The translations under genes and the position numbers were made by a program. From contig JAEDGE010000013.1 of assembly GCA_016297675.1 (NCBI GenBank), positions 1 through 21,476 of the forward strand: a stretch of DNA of 21,476 nt. The letters run 5' to 3'. Below are positions 6,509-14,456 of the stretch, piece after piece (positions within the stretch are counted from its first letter, which is position 1; every line of letters starts with the position of its first letter). This stretch comes from Oscillospiraceae bacterium (GTDB lineage Bacteria > Bacillota > Clostridia > Oscillospirales > Ruminococcaceae). The notes beneath the pieces are model-generated. The model saw nothing but the letters and a program-made list of their open reading frames with translations, was not told the origin of the DNA and did no database searches.

Positions 6509-7252
6509 ATGGATATCGAAAAAAAATTAGCACATGCAGCTTTTTTCAATCGGGAATATCAGGTTTCTCATTTGGCATACGAGCGGGAAATGGCGTTTTT
6601 TCAAAGCATTCAAATGGGAGATATGGAAACGATGAATCATCTGTTTAAACCGCTGGACAGTCAAAAACTGGGCATTCTAAGTGACAATCCACTACATAAT
6701 TTAAAATATCATTTTATTATTACCGTTGCTCTTCTGACACGATATTGCATCGAAGGAGGAATGGAAATGGAAGAAGCATTCAATCTCAGCGATATTTACA
6801 TTCGCAGTGTGGATCATTGTCAGCAAGAACAGGAGGTGGCATTGCTGCATCGAGAGGTTGTAAGCGATTTTACACAGCGAATGCAGATGATACATAAAAA
6901 ATCACTTTATCCGAAACCAATTTTGATTGTGTTGGATTATATTTATGATAATCTGCATACTAAAATTACTCTAACCGATTTAGCGAAACAGGTACATCTC
7001 AGTCCGAGCCATTTATCAAAACTGTTTCATCGAGAAATGGGACTGACCATTTCCAGCTATATCTGTAAAAAACGTATTGCGGCAGCAGAAAATATGTTAA
7101 AATTTTCGGATTACTCTTGTACAGAAATCTCTAATTATCTTTGCTTTAGTTCTGAAAGCTATTTTATTAAGGTGTTTAAAGAAGAAACAGGCGATACGCC
7201 AAAACAGTATCGGGAAAAGTTTTTCCGCCGAAACTGGAATGTGCAGAAATAA
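6509..7252 (+). CDS. AraC-family transcriptional regulator
   Basis: A 247-aa regulator starting at ATG 6509, just after AAAGGAGGAGG. The frame stays open further left, but an upstream start would overlap the promoter. The C-terminal 100 residues hold two helix-turn-helix motifs: ITLTDLAKQVHLSPSHLSKLF (about 154-174) and CTEISNYLCFSSESYFIKVF (about 206-225), then the family ending TGDTPKQYR. The N-terminal half, with NPLHNLKYHFIITVALLTRYCIEGGM, is the effector or dimer domain of an AraC subgroup common in gut Firmicutes; no cupin motif is clear. It is transcribed divergently from the GH9-GH16 enzyme, so control of that gene in response to a sugar or glucan breakdown product is likely but inferred. 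Confidence 0.9.
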   Translation: MDIEKKLAHAAFFNREYQVSHLAYEREMAFFQSIQMGDMETMNHLFKPLDSQKLGILSDNPLHNLKYHFIITVALLTRYCIEGGMEMEEAFNLSDIYIRSVDHCQQEQEVALLHREVVSDFTQRMQMIHKKSLYPKPILIVLDYIYDNLHTKITLTDLAKQVHLSPSHLSKLFHREMGLTISSYICKKRIAAAENMLKFSDYSCTEISNYLCFSSESYFIKVFKEETGDTPKQYREKFFRRNWNVQK

Positions 7253-7283
7253 GAAAAGACACCAACAGATGCTCAATGGCAAC

Positions 7284-7312
7284 TTGACACGATTAAAAAT
7301 GGTTTTTCCTAT
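7284..7312 (+). promoter_or_regulatory. Possible upstream promoter of the ttcA-like gene
   Basis: TTGACA (7284-7289), 17 bp, TCCTAT (7307-7312). The -35 box is perfect but the -10 box is weak. Confidence 0.3.
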
Positions 7313-7327
7313 GTTTTTCATACAAAC

Positions 7328-7356
7328 TTGACAGACAACCCCAGATGTGGTACGAT
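7328..7356 (+). promoter_or_regulatory. Sigma-A promoter of the rhodanese-TtcA gene
   Basis: TTGACA (7328-7333), 17-bp spacer, TACGAT (7351-7356). The transcript would start near 7363. It would carry a hairpin at 7377-7398 (CCTGTA-C-GGC / GCC-TACAGG) about 25 nt before the start codon. That hairpin has no T run and is not a terminator. Confidence 0.7.
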
Positions 7357-7422
7357 AGAAATACAAATAAAAGAAACCTGTACGGCATAGCCTACAGGAT
7401 CGCAAACAGTGAGGAAACAGAT

Positions 7423-8562
7423 ATGATAGAAGAAATTTCCATACAGGAATTGGCGAAACAAGAGCCGGATTCCTATTTATTAATTGATATGCGAGACAGT
7501 TCCGCATTCGCACTGGGACATATTGATGGAGCAGTGAATCTGCCGCAGCAGATGTTACAGGAACAGGCGGAAACCTTGCCGCAGGATAAGATGTTGGTAC
7601 TTTGCTGTCGGAGCGGTATCATCAGCGAAGAGGCAGCTGCATCGCTGCGGGAAAAGGGACTGTTTGCTGTGAATCTGATCGGCGGATATGTACAGTGGCT
7701 TCAAGAAAAAATTAAACGGGAATCTACCGGAGAAAAGGCAGCAGAAGTGGAACAGGGTCTGCGAAAAAAATTTCACCGCACAATTTTCAGTCGCTTTGCC
7801 AAGGCAGTCACTACGTATGATTTAATACAGCCGAATGACAAGATTGCAGTTTGTATTTCTGGTGGAAAGGATTCCATGTTGATGGCAAAACTGTTTCAGG
7901 AATTGCAGCGGCATGGAAAGTTTCCATTTTCTCTGGTGTTTCTGGTTATGGACCCCGGCTATAGTCCGGAAAATCGGCAGATTATTGAGTCCAATGCCAG
8001 ATTGCTGCAAATCCCAATCACCATCTTTGAAACGAATATTTTCAATTCCGTCTATCATGTGGAAAATAATCCCTGCTATCTCTGTGCTCGTATGAGAAGA
8101 GGACACCTATATAATCAGGCAAAGCAGTTGGGATGCAATAAAATTGCCCTCGGTCATCATTTTGATGATGTGATTGAAACCATTTTAATGAGCATGATTT
8201 ACGGCGGACAGGTGGAAACGATGATGCCAAAGCTGCATAGTGCAAATTTTGAAGGCATGCAGCTGATTCGTCCGATGTACCTGATTCGGGAGGAAGAGAT
8301 CAAGCATTGGTGCCGGTATCATGATTTGCGGTTTATCCAGTGTGCTTGTCGGTTTACGGATACCTGTACCACCTGCGAACCGGATGGCAGAACGGTATCT
8401 AAACGACAAAAAATCAAACAACTCATTGCAGAATTGGCAAAGGAAAATCCGCAGATTGAAAAGAATATTTTCCGAAGTGTAGAAAATGTCAATCTGAATA
8501 AGATTATTTCCTATCAGTTGCATCAGGAAAAACACAGCTTTTTGGATACCTATGAAAATTAA
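7423..8562 (+). CDS. Rhodanese domain fused to a TtcA-family tRNA thiolation enzyme
   Basis: A 379-aa cytoplasmic protein starting at ATG 7423 (GAGG eight bases upstream). Residues 1-95 are a rhodanese domain with active-site Cys62 in the CCRSG loop; it carries sulfur as a persulfide. Residues about 105-360 are a PP-loop ATPase of the TtcA/TtuA group: SGGKDS at 146-151, CYLC at 218-221, GHHFDD, and a late cysteine cluster C307, C309, C315, C318. TtcA adenylates cytidine-32 of tRNA and adds sulfur using a [4Fe-4S] cluster bound by three cysteines. The fusion suggests the sulfur donor is built in. The extra late cysteines are more than TtcA needs. Exact tRNA target uncertain. It is followed by the Fe-S assembly genes, which fits its cofactor. 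Confidence 0.88.
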   Translation: MIEEISIQELAKQEPDSYLLIDMRDSSAFALGHIDGAVNLPQQMLQEQAETLPQDKMLVLCCRSGIISEEAAASLREKGLFAVNLIGGYVQWLQEKIKRESTGEKAAEVEQGLRKKFHRTIFSRFAKAVTTYDLIQPNDKIAVCISGGKDSMLMAKLFQELQRHGKFPFSLVFLVMDPGYSPENRQIIESNARLLQIPITIFETNIFNSVYHVENNPCYLCARMRRGHLYNQAKQLGCNKIALGHHFDDVIETILMSMIYGGQVETMMPKLHSANFEGMQLIRPMYLIREEEIKHWCRYHDLRFIQCACRFTDTCTTCEPDGRTVSKRQKIKQLIAELAKENPQIEKNIFRSVENVNLNKIISYQLHQEKHSFLDTYEN

Positions 8563-8705
8563 GAGGGAATCCCAAAGTTATGCCATTTGTAAAAATCTGT
8601 CAGATATTTTTAGAAGTTTTTTGATTCTGTCGAAGACTACGAAAGCAGGAGTGGAAACATACAAACATCGTTAAAAAAATAGCATAGATTTTTTTCCTGA
8701 TTTCT

Positions 8706-8726
8706 GGTATACTAAACGGAAAGTAT
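8706..8726. promoter_or_regulatory. Extended -10 promoter with small inverted repeat before the SMS genes
   Basis: TATACT (8708-8713) preceded by TG-G forms an extended -10 box on the plus strand; the -35 region (8685-8690, TAGATT) is poor. ATACT (8709-8713) is mirrored by AGTAT (8722-8726), so a regulator could cover the start site. The rest of the 8563-8805 gap shows no gene. Confidence 0.45.
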
Positions 8727-8805
8727 GAGATTCTAACGGTTGAAAACAAAAATAATCGTAGGAATTATATGCAATTGATTTCTTTTTAGGAGGGGATTCC
8801 ATTTT

Positions 8806-9531
8806 ATGATACAGTTAGAGCATATCACATGGACACTGCCAAGCGGTGAGCCATTGATTCGAGATATTACATTGACCATTCCAGATGGGAAAATGGTGGT
8901 ATTTACGGGACCGAATGGAGGTGGGAAAACAACGCTGGCAAAGCTGATTGCCGGTATTGAAAAACCATCTTCCGGCAGGATTTTATTAAATGGGGAAGAT
9001 ATTACACAGGATAGTGTGACAGACCGTGCAAAGAAAGGACTTTCTTATGCTTTTCAACAGCCGGTTCGGTTGAAAGGACTCACAGTGCGGGATATGCTGG
9101 AACTGGCATCCGGTACCACTCTGACAACAGAACGACTTTGTACGTTATTGGGAAAAGTCGGATTGTGTGCAGAGGAATACGCCGATCGGGAAATCAATAA
9201 CGGACTCTCCGGCGGAGAAATGAAGCGGATTGAAATTGCAACCGTATTGGCAAGAAATACGCCATTCTCCATTTTTGATGAACCGGAAGCCGGCATTGAC
9301 CTCTGGAGCTTTTCTCGTTTGATCGAAACCTTTACAGATTTGCAGCAGAAAAATGCAGCAACTTTAATGATTATCTCTCACCAGGAACGGATTCTTTCCA
9401 TTGCCGATGAAATTGTAGTGATTGCAAACGGAATGGTTCGGAAGTCTGGAAAACGAGAAGAAATCCTGCCGTCTTTGTTACAGGATGAACGAGCAGGCAG
9501 ATGTCCGCTCGGAAAGGAGGAAACGGTCTAA
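8806..9531 (+). CDS. SufC-like ABC ATPase of a minimal Fe-S assembly system
   Basis: A 241-aa soluble ABC ATPase. Walker A is GPNGGGKTT (35-43), Q-loop FQQP (about 83-86), signature LSGGE (134-138), Walker B ending in Asp158-Glu159 (FDEPEAGID) and switch His192 (ISHQE). The LSGGEMKRIEIA wording and the short length are typical of SufC, the motor that drives Fe-S cluster assembly on SufB/D. AGGAGGGG lies about ten bases before the ATG. It is coupled to the next gene by a TAATG overlap. There is no SufS, SufU, SufE or second SufD next to it, which points to the two-gene SMS (SufBC-like minimal system) type found in archaea and some Clostridia. Confidence 0.9.
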   Translation: MIQLEHITWTLPSGEPLIRDITLTIPDGKMVVFTGPNGGGKTTLAKLIAGIEKPSSGRILLNGEDITQDSVTDRAKKGLSYAFQQPVRLKGLTVRDMLELASGTTLTTERLCTLLGKVGLCAEEYADREINNGLSGGEMKRIEIATVLARNTPFSIFDEPEAGIDLWSFSRLIETFTDLQQKNAATLMIISHQERILSIADEIVVIANGMVRKSGKREEILPSLLQDERAGRCPLGKEETV

Positions 9532-10445
9532 TGGAATCAAAATTACAGGAATTGCTGAAACAAGTTTCTGATTATAACGGCAAATATGACGGTGCTTACA
9601 ATATTCGCTCTAATGGACAGTGTGCAGAGCGAAACTCTACTGAACACATTCAGATTGTTTCCAAGACAGAAGAACCGGGGCTGGATATTTTTATTGCACC
9701 GCATACAAAAGGGGAAAAAGTCTATATTCCGGCATGCGTTACCAAGGACGGGATAGAGGATTTGGTTTACAATGATTTCCATGTTGGAGAAGGTGCAGAT
9801 GTTACGATTGTAGCAGGATGTGGCATTCATGCAGAGCATGGCGAAGCCTCTCATAATGGCATTCACCGCTTTTTCATGGGAAAGGGATCCCATATTCTGT
9901 ATCAGGAAAAGCATATTGGAACCGGCGGTGCCAATGCAAAGCGGGTGATCAATCCCGTGACAGAGTGCTTTTTAGAGGAAGATGCGGTGCTGGAAATGGA
10001 CACCATACAGATTCGTGGTGTGGATCATACGCTGCGGAAGACAAAAGCAGAACTTGCTGACCGTGCAAAGATTATCATTCGGGAACGAATCATGACAGAT
10101 GGGGAAGAAACGGCAGAAACAGACTTTTCTGTTACATTGCGGGGAGAGGACGCCGGAGCAGATTTGATTTCCCGTTCTGTGGCAAGAGGAAATTCCAAGC
10201 AAAAATTTGTCTCCTGTATGAAGGGGGAGAATCGCTGTACAGGGCACTCCGAATGCGATGCAATTCTGGCGGAAAATGGACAAGTGTTGGCAGCACCAGC
10301 ACTGGAAGCGTCTCATGTGGATGCTGCTTTGATTCACGAGGCAGCCATTGGAAAGATTGCAGGGGAACAGATTTTGAAACTCTGTACTTTGGGCTTGACA
10401 GAAGCAGAGGCAGAGCAAAAAATCATTGAGGGATTTTTGAAATAA
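9531..10445 (+). CDS. Short SufB/SufD-like scaffold of a minimal Fe-S assembly system (SmsB-like)
   Basis: A 304-aa protein with the SufB/SufD beta-helix core. The family's C-terminal signature is clear: G-H-S-ECDAI, A-P-L-A, HEAAIGKI and the closing GLTEAEAEQKIIEGFL. It is much shorter than SufB of SufBCD systems (about 460-480 aa) because the N-terminal part is reduced, as in SMS-type proteins. With the ATPase it should form the scaffold on which [4Fe-4S] clusters are built. Its cysteines (for example in QCAERN, ACVTKD, GCGIHAEH, ECFLEED, SCMKGENRC and ECDAIL) include likely ligands. The start ATG overlaps the stop of the ATPase gene by one base and has AAAGGAGG upstream; an in-frame ATG at 9501 has no comparable site. 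Confidence 0.87.
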   Translation: MESKLQELLKQVSDYNGKYDGAYNIRSNGQCAERNSTEHIQIVSKTEEPGLDIFIAPHTKGEKVYIPACVTKDGIEDLVYNDFHVGEGADVTIVAGCGIHAEHGEASHNGIHRFFMGKGSHILYQEKHIGTGGANAKRVINPVTECFLEEDAVLEMDTIQIRGVDHTLRKTKAELADRAKIIIRERIMTDGEETAETDFSVTLRGEDAGADLISRSVARGNSKQKFVSCMKGENRCTGHSECDAILAENGQVLAAPALEASHVDAALIHEAAIGKIAGEQILKLCTLGLTEAEAEQKIIEGFLK

Positions 10446-10486
10446 TCCTGTTTTTGAAAACGACGTTTGTTCATTTCATATTTCAT

Positions 10487-10529
10487 AAAAAGCTGTTTCT
10501 GTTTTTAAATGGGAAGCAGCTTTTTATTT
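10487..10529 (+). terminator. Rho-independent terminator after the SMS genes
   Basis: AAAAAGCTGTTTC (10487-10499) pairs with 10513-10525 (one T-G wobble), with a 13-nt loop and a T-rich tail. The A run on the left makes it usable from both strands. Confidence 0.85.
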
Positions 10530-10585
10530 TCGGAAAAGGATGATGAAACGCTTTTTCCACACTGTTCATTTTATTTTTCATTTGC

Positions 10586-10614
10586 TTGACAGTCTCTTTT
10601 TTCTGCTGTATAAT
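10586..10614 (+). promoter_or_regulatory. Perfect consensus sigma-A promoter of the GH9 cellulase
   Basis: TTGACA (10586-10591), exactly 17 bp, TATAAT (10609-10614). Transcription should begin near 10621, which leaves a leader of about 188 nt before the start codon. Confidence 0.88.
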
Positions 10615-10808
10615 AAAAATGGTCAAACGAACGGCAATACAAATGGCAAGGACACAGAAAAATGATGTGAAAACCACGGAAATCAATTTTTATAATAATG
10701 GTATATATTTTTCCCCACGGGCGGCTGTGGTCAAGAGAACTCAGACAAGTTTTCCCTAAAGAACATAAAAATGGATTCCCGTGTGTGAAAACAGAAAGGA
10801 GGATGTTT
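10615..10808 (+). other. Long untranslated leader of the GH9 cellulase
   Basis: About 190 nt between the promoter and the start codon. It has a small GC hairpin at about 10717-10732 (CCAC / GTGG arms) and A-rich stretches. A frame in phase with the cellulase is open from 10698 but starts without a ribosome site. I see no match to a known riboswitch. The leader ends in AAAGGAGG (10795-10802). Confidence 0.5.
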
Positions 10809-12974
10809 ATGAACATCAAAAAATGGCTCAGCGTTTTTTTAGCCGGCAGTGTCTGTCTGACACAAGTGCAGCTGCTGCCAGCTGATGCCGCTTTTTCAGC
10901 CAACTATGCAGAAGCACTGCAAAAGGCAATCTATTTTTATGAATGCCAGCAGGCAGGTCCACTCCCGGATTGGAATCGTGTAGAATGGCGTGCGGATTCC
11001 ACTTTGGAGGACTATGTGACCGGCGGTTGGTACGATGCCGGTGACAATGCAAAATTCAATCTGCCTATGGCATATTCTGCTGGTATGCTTGCGTGGGGTT
11101 TATACCAGTATCCAGATGGTCTGGAGCAAACCGGACAGATGGAAACATATGTGAATAATCTGACATTTGCGTTGGATTATCTTGCTGCCTGCGACAAGGG
11201 AGACACCGTTGTGTATCAGGTCGGAATCGGCAAAGAGGATCATACCTGGTGGGGTGCTTGTGAACTGGTTGAATACGGTATGAAGGACAACGGCGTTTCA
11301 GAACGAGGCTATCTGGAGGGAAGAGATGCCTCGGCTGTCACAGGGCAGATGGCCGCTGCATTGGCGGCTGGTGCTGTTGCACTGAAAGACCGCATTCCAG
11401 ATGCAACTTGTGCGGATTATCTTTCTCATGCAGAAAACCTGTTCCAAATGGCAGATGCCGACCGCAGTGATGCGGGCTATAATGCATCTGATGCACAGGG
11501 GTTCTATCAGTCCAGTGCCTTTTATGACGATTTGTTCTATGCTGCAAACTGGCTTTACATTGCAACAGGTGAATCCTCTTATCTGGACAAAGCAACCTCC
11601 TACATTCCTTCTCTGGGACGAGAACTCGGTAGTGATACTTTAAAGTATTCATGGTGTCAGTGCTGGGACGATGTGATGCAGGGAGGGATGCTGCTCTATG
11701 CCCAGAACACAGAGAATCCAACCTATATCCAGCATGTCAAACGGCATTTGGATTACTGGACAAATGAAGTACAGCAATTAGATGGCGGTTTCCGTTGGTT
11801 GACAACGTGGGGCTGTCTGCGGTATGCAGCAGCAGCCGGATTTATTGCTGCGGTTGCTTGTGATACGGTATTGGCAGATACAGATACCAGTGCCTATGTC
11901 GACTTTTATGAGACACAAATCAATTATATGTTGGGGGATAACCCTGACCATCGCAGTTACGAAGTTGGCTATGGAGAAAATTCGCCTGTCAATGTACACC
12001 ATCGAACGGCACATGGCAGCTGGAAAAATGATCTTGCCGTACCGGAAACCAATCGGCATATTCTCTACGGAGCATTGGTCGGTGGTCCAACCAGCACAGG
12101 AGAATATGAAGATGCAAGAGATAACTACATCAACAATGAAGTTGCCTGCGATTATAATGCCGGTTTTACAGCTCTGCTCTGCAAAATGACATCCGAATAT
12201 GGTGGAACAGTAGATACGGCTTTTCCGGAACCGGAGCAGCGAGATGATGAATTATATGTAGAAACAAAATTGACCCCTTCTTCCGGCGGTGTGACATTGA
12301 GTTTCAAATATACCAACCATACCGCTTGGCCAGCCCGTTGTGTGGACAATATTTCCTATCGCTATTATATGGATTTATCTGAATTGTTGGATGCTGGCTA
12401 TCAGGCAAGCGATGTGGTGATGCGAGTGGATCGAGATCAGGCATTGATGTACAGCGAGTACCAGCCTGCAGAAATTTCATCAGTCACACATTATAAGGAT
12501 AATATCTATTATATTGAAGTGACCTATCCAGATGGAAGAGTTGCACTGCCAATTTCAGAAGGACAGCAGCAGTGTGAGCTGATGTTGGCATTGGTTTATC
12601 CAAATTATCAGAGTGGATGGGATGCAGAAAATGACTATTCCAACATAGATTTGCTGGAACAGACTGGAGAATATGTGGTGACAGATAAAATTCCGCTTTA
12701 CATCAATGGAACACTCTACAGCGGAACAGAACCAGATGGCACAACCCCAACGCCCACAGAACCTTCCACCACTTCCACCACACTGGATGAAACGCTTCCT
12801 GGAGATGCAAATGTAGATGGCATTGTCAATTTATCAGATTTAGTTCTGTTGAACCGATATTTGCTGCGGAAGGGAACACTCAGTCAGAAAGGCGGAAAAA
12901 ATGCAGATATGGATGCAAATAACTGGTTGAGTGTATTGGACAGCATTTATTTACAGCGGCATTTACTCATTTAG
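10809..12974 (+). CDS. Secreted GH9 endoglucanase with CBM3 and dockerin
   Basis: A 721-aa cellulosomal cellulase. In order: signal peptide (1 to about 29, cut near ADA-AFS), GH9 catalytic domain (about 30-465), CBM3c-type module (about 480-635), Thr/Pro/Ser linker, and C-terminal dockerin (about 663-721, with GDANVDG and NADMDANN calcium loops). Catalytic Asp76 and Asp79 lie in WYDAGDN, His397-His398 in VHHRTAHG, and the acid Glu444 in NNEVACDYNAG. A GH9 joined directly to CBM3c is the architecture of processive endoglucanases, in which the CBM feeds a cellulose chain to the active site. The start is ATG 10809, six bases after GGAGG; the ATG at 10803 abuts the GGAGG and is unlikely. Both dockerin repeats appear intact. 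No terminator is obvious after the stop. Confidence 0.96.
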   Translation: MNIKKWLSVFLAGSVCLTQVQLLPADAAFSANYAEALQKAIYFYECQQAGPLPDWNRVEWRADSTLEDYVTGGWYDAGDNAKFNLPMAYSAGMLAWGLYQYPDGLEQTGQMETYVNNLTFALDYLAACDKGDTVVYQVGIGKEDHTWWGACELVEYGMKDNGVSERGYLEGRDASAVTGQMAAALAAGAVALKDRIPDATCADYLSHAENLFQMADADRSDAGYNASDAQGFYQSSAFYDDLFYAANWLYIATGESSYLDKATSYIPSLGRELGSDTLKYSWCQCWDDVMQGGMLLYAQNTENPTYIQHVKRHLDYWTNEVQQLDGGFRWLTTWGCLRYAAAAGFIAAVACDTVLADTDTSAYVDFYETQINYMLGDNPDHRSYEVGYGENSPVNVHHRTAHGSWKNDLAVPETNRHILYGALVGGPTSTGEYEDARDNYINNEVACDYNAGFTALLCKMTSEYGGTVDTAFPEPEQRDDELYVETKLTPSSGGVTLSFKYTNHTAWPARCVDNISYRYYMDLSELLDAGYQASDVVMRVDRDQALMYSEYQPAEISSVTHYKDNIYYIEVTYPDGRVALPISEGQQQCELMLALVYPNYQSGWDAENDYSNIDLLEQTGEYVVTDKIPLYINGTLYSGTEPDGTTPTPTEPSTTSTTLDETLPGDANVDGIVNLSDLVLLNRYLLRKGTLSQKGGKNADMDANNWLSVLDSIYLQRHLLI

Positions 12975-13078
12975 CGGCAAGAATCGGACAATGGAAGAAT
13001 GACAGAACAAAATATAAAATCGCATATATTGATTTTGAAATAGAAAATCGTACATAAAATGATAAGGGAGCGATATTT

Positions 13079-14389
13079 TTGGAAGGTATAAAGGATTTTT
13101 TATTTGGGAATGAATATGCATATCTATTGCAGATTGCCATTATTTTGCTGACAACCAAACTGTTGGGCTTAGTAACAAAGCGAATCAGTCTGCCGCAGGT
13201 GGTTGGAGCATTGGCAGCAGGTATTATTTTAGGACCGATGTTACTGAATGTGGTAGAGCGAAATTCTCTGATTAGCAACTTAGCAGAATTGGGTGTTATT
13301 GTTCTGATGTTCAGTGCTGGTCTGGAAACAGACTTACAGGAATTGAAAAAAGCAGGACTTGCCTCATTTGTGATTGCCCTGCTCGGTGTTTTAGTTCCAC
13401 TTGGCGGTGGATTTTTACTGGCACATTTCTTTAATACGGAACAAGATCCAGCGATGTCCAGTCTATTCTGGCAGAATATGTTCATTGGTGTTATTATGAC
13501 AGCAACTTCTGTCAGCATTACCGTAGAAACCCTGAAGGAGCTTGGTGTATTAAATTCCCGAGCTGGAAATGCCATTCTTGGTGCGGCAGTCATTGATGAT
13601 ATTCTTGGCATCATTGCCCTGACTGTGATTATCAGCCTTGGCGGAAAGGGCAGCGATAGTGAAGGACATACAACTTTTGGAAGTTTTGCTGGAGATGGTG
13701 TATTGACTGTTTTCATCAATATTCTTGCATTTTTTGCTTTTGCCATTGCTGCTGCGATTGTGTATCATAAATGGTTCAAAAAATGGAGAGAAGCAAGTGC
13801 TACCAACCTGCGTCGGCATATCATTGTAACATTTGCTTTCTGTTTGATTTTGTCATTCTGTGCAGAAGTTTTCTTTGGTGTTGCGGATATTACCGGTTCA
13901 TTTGTAGCAGGTCTGGCAGTTTCTGGGCTGCGTCGGAATGAATATGTTGTCAGCCGATTCAATACACTCTCTTACATGTTGCTGTCTCCGATTTTCTTTG
14001 CAAATATTGGTCTTGCTATGACATTAAACGGGCTGAACAGCAAATTGATTCTGTTTATGGTATTGCTAATGATTATGGCATTGCTGACAAAAGTGGTTGG
14101 TTGCGGACTGGGTGCAAAGATTATGCGGTATACAAACAAAGAAAGCCTACAAATTGGCGTGGGCATGATTTCTCGTGGAGAAGTTGCTTTGATTGTTGCT
14201 TCAAAAGGTGCAGCAGTTGGCTTGATGAGCGAAAAATATATGACTCCGATTGTCATCATGGTTGTTTTCACAACGATTATCACACCGATTTTGCTGAAGT
14301 TTGTATTTCCAAAACAAAAAAATAATTCCCTTTCCCCGGAACAGAAAGCCATCATGGAACAGAAAGCAGTTGCGGATGCAGCAGAATAA
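13079..14389 (+). CDS. CPA2-family cation/proton antiporter (KefB/NapA type)
   Basis: A 436-aa membrane protein with about 12-13 hydrophobic segments. It exchanges Na+ or K+ for H+ across the cytoplasmic membrane. The family motifs are present: LPQVVGALAAGIILGP near residue 40, LAELGVIVLMFSAGLETDL near 80, and the ion-binding Asp pair D173-D174 in GAAVIDDILGII. It ends shortly after the last membrane segment with a charged tail and lacks the C-terminal TrkA-N (RCK) domain of full Kef proteins. The start is a TTG at 13079 with AAGGGAG eight bases upstream; no in-frame ATG fits better. It stands alone with its own strong terminator. Ion specificity cannot be read from sequence. Confidence 0.9.
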   Translation: MEGIKDFLFGNEYAYLLQIAIILLTTKLLGLVTKRISLPQVVGALAAGIILGPMLLNVVERNSLISNLAELGVIVLMFSAGLETDLQELKKAGLASFVIALLGVLVPLGGGFLLAHFFNTEQDPAMSSLFWQNMFIGVIMTATSVSITVETLKELGVLNSRAGNAILGAAVIDDILGIIALTVIISLGGKGSDSEGHTTFGSFAGDGVLTVFINILAFFAFAIAAAIVYHKWFKKWREASATNLRRHIIVTFAFCLILSFCAEVFFGVADITGSFVAGLAVSGLRRNEYVVSRFNTLSYMLLSPIFFANIGLAMTLNGLNSKLILFMVLLMIMALLTKVVGCGLGAKIMRYTNKESLQIGVGMISRGEVALIVASKGAAVGLMSEKYMTPIVIMVVFTTIITPILLKFVFPKQKNNSLSPEQKAIMEQKAVADAAE

Positions 14390-14405
14390 TGAATTAAAAA
14401 ATAAC

Positions 14406-14456
14406 AAATAAAAATATCCCTGTCGGTACATTTGCCTGACAGGGATATTTTTATTT
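14406..14456. terminator. Perfect 19-bp bidirectional terminator between convergent genes
   Basis: The arms 14406-14424 and 14438-14456 are exact reverse complements with a 13-nt loop. The GC core is TCCCTGTC/GACAGGGA, flanked by A and T runs, so it stops both the antiporter transcript and the minus-strand hydrolase transcript. The hydrolase stop codon (14451-14453) lies inside the right arm. Confidence 0.95.

Noticed and set aside
7377..7398. Terminator in front of the rhodanese-TtcA gene
   Set aside because: A stable hairpin, but no T run follows; it lies in the leader between promoter and start codon.
10615..10808. Known riboswitch (c-di-GMP or similar) in the cellulase leader
   Set aside because: No conserved core of a class I can recognise was found; only a short hairpin is visible.
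10698..10808. N-terminal extension of the GH9 cellulase
   Set aside because: It would put charged residues before the signal peptide and has no ribosome site; AAAGGAGG supports ATG 10809.
12967..13746. 259-aa minus-strand frame opposite the antiporter
   Set aside because: Low-complexity antisense of a membrane protein gene, with no ribosome site; the plus-strand antiporter is clearly real.
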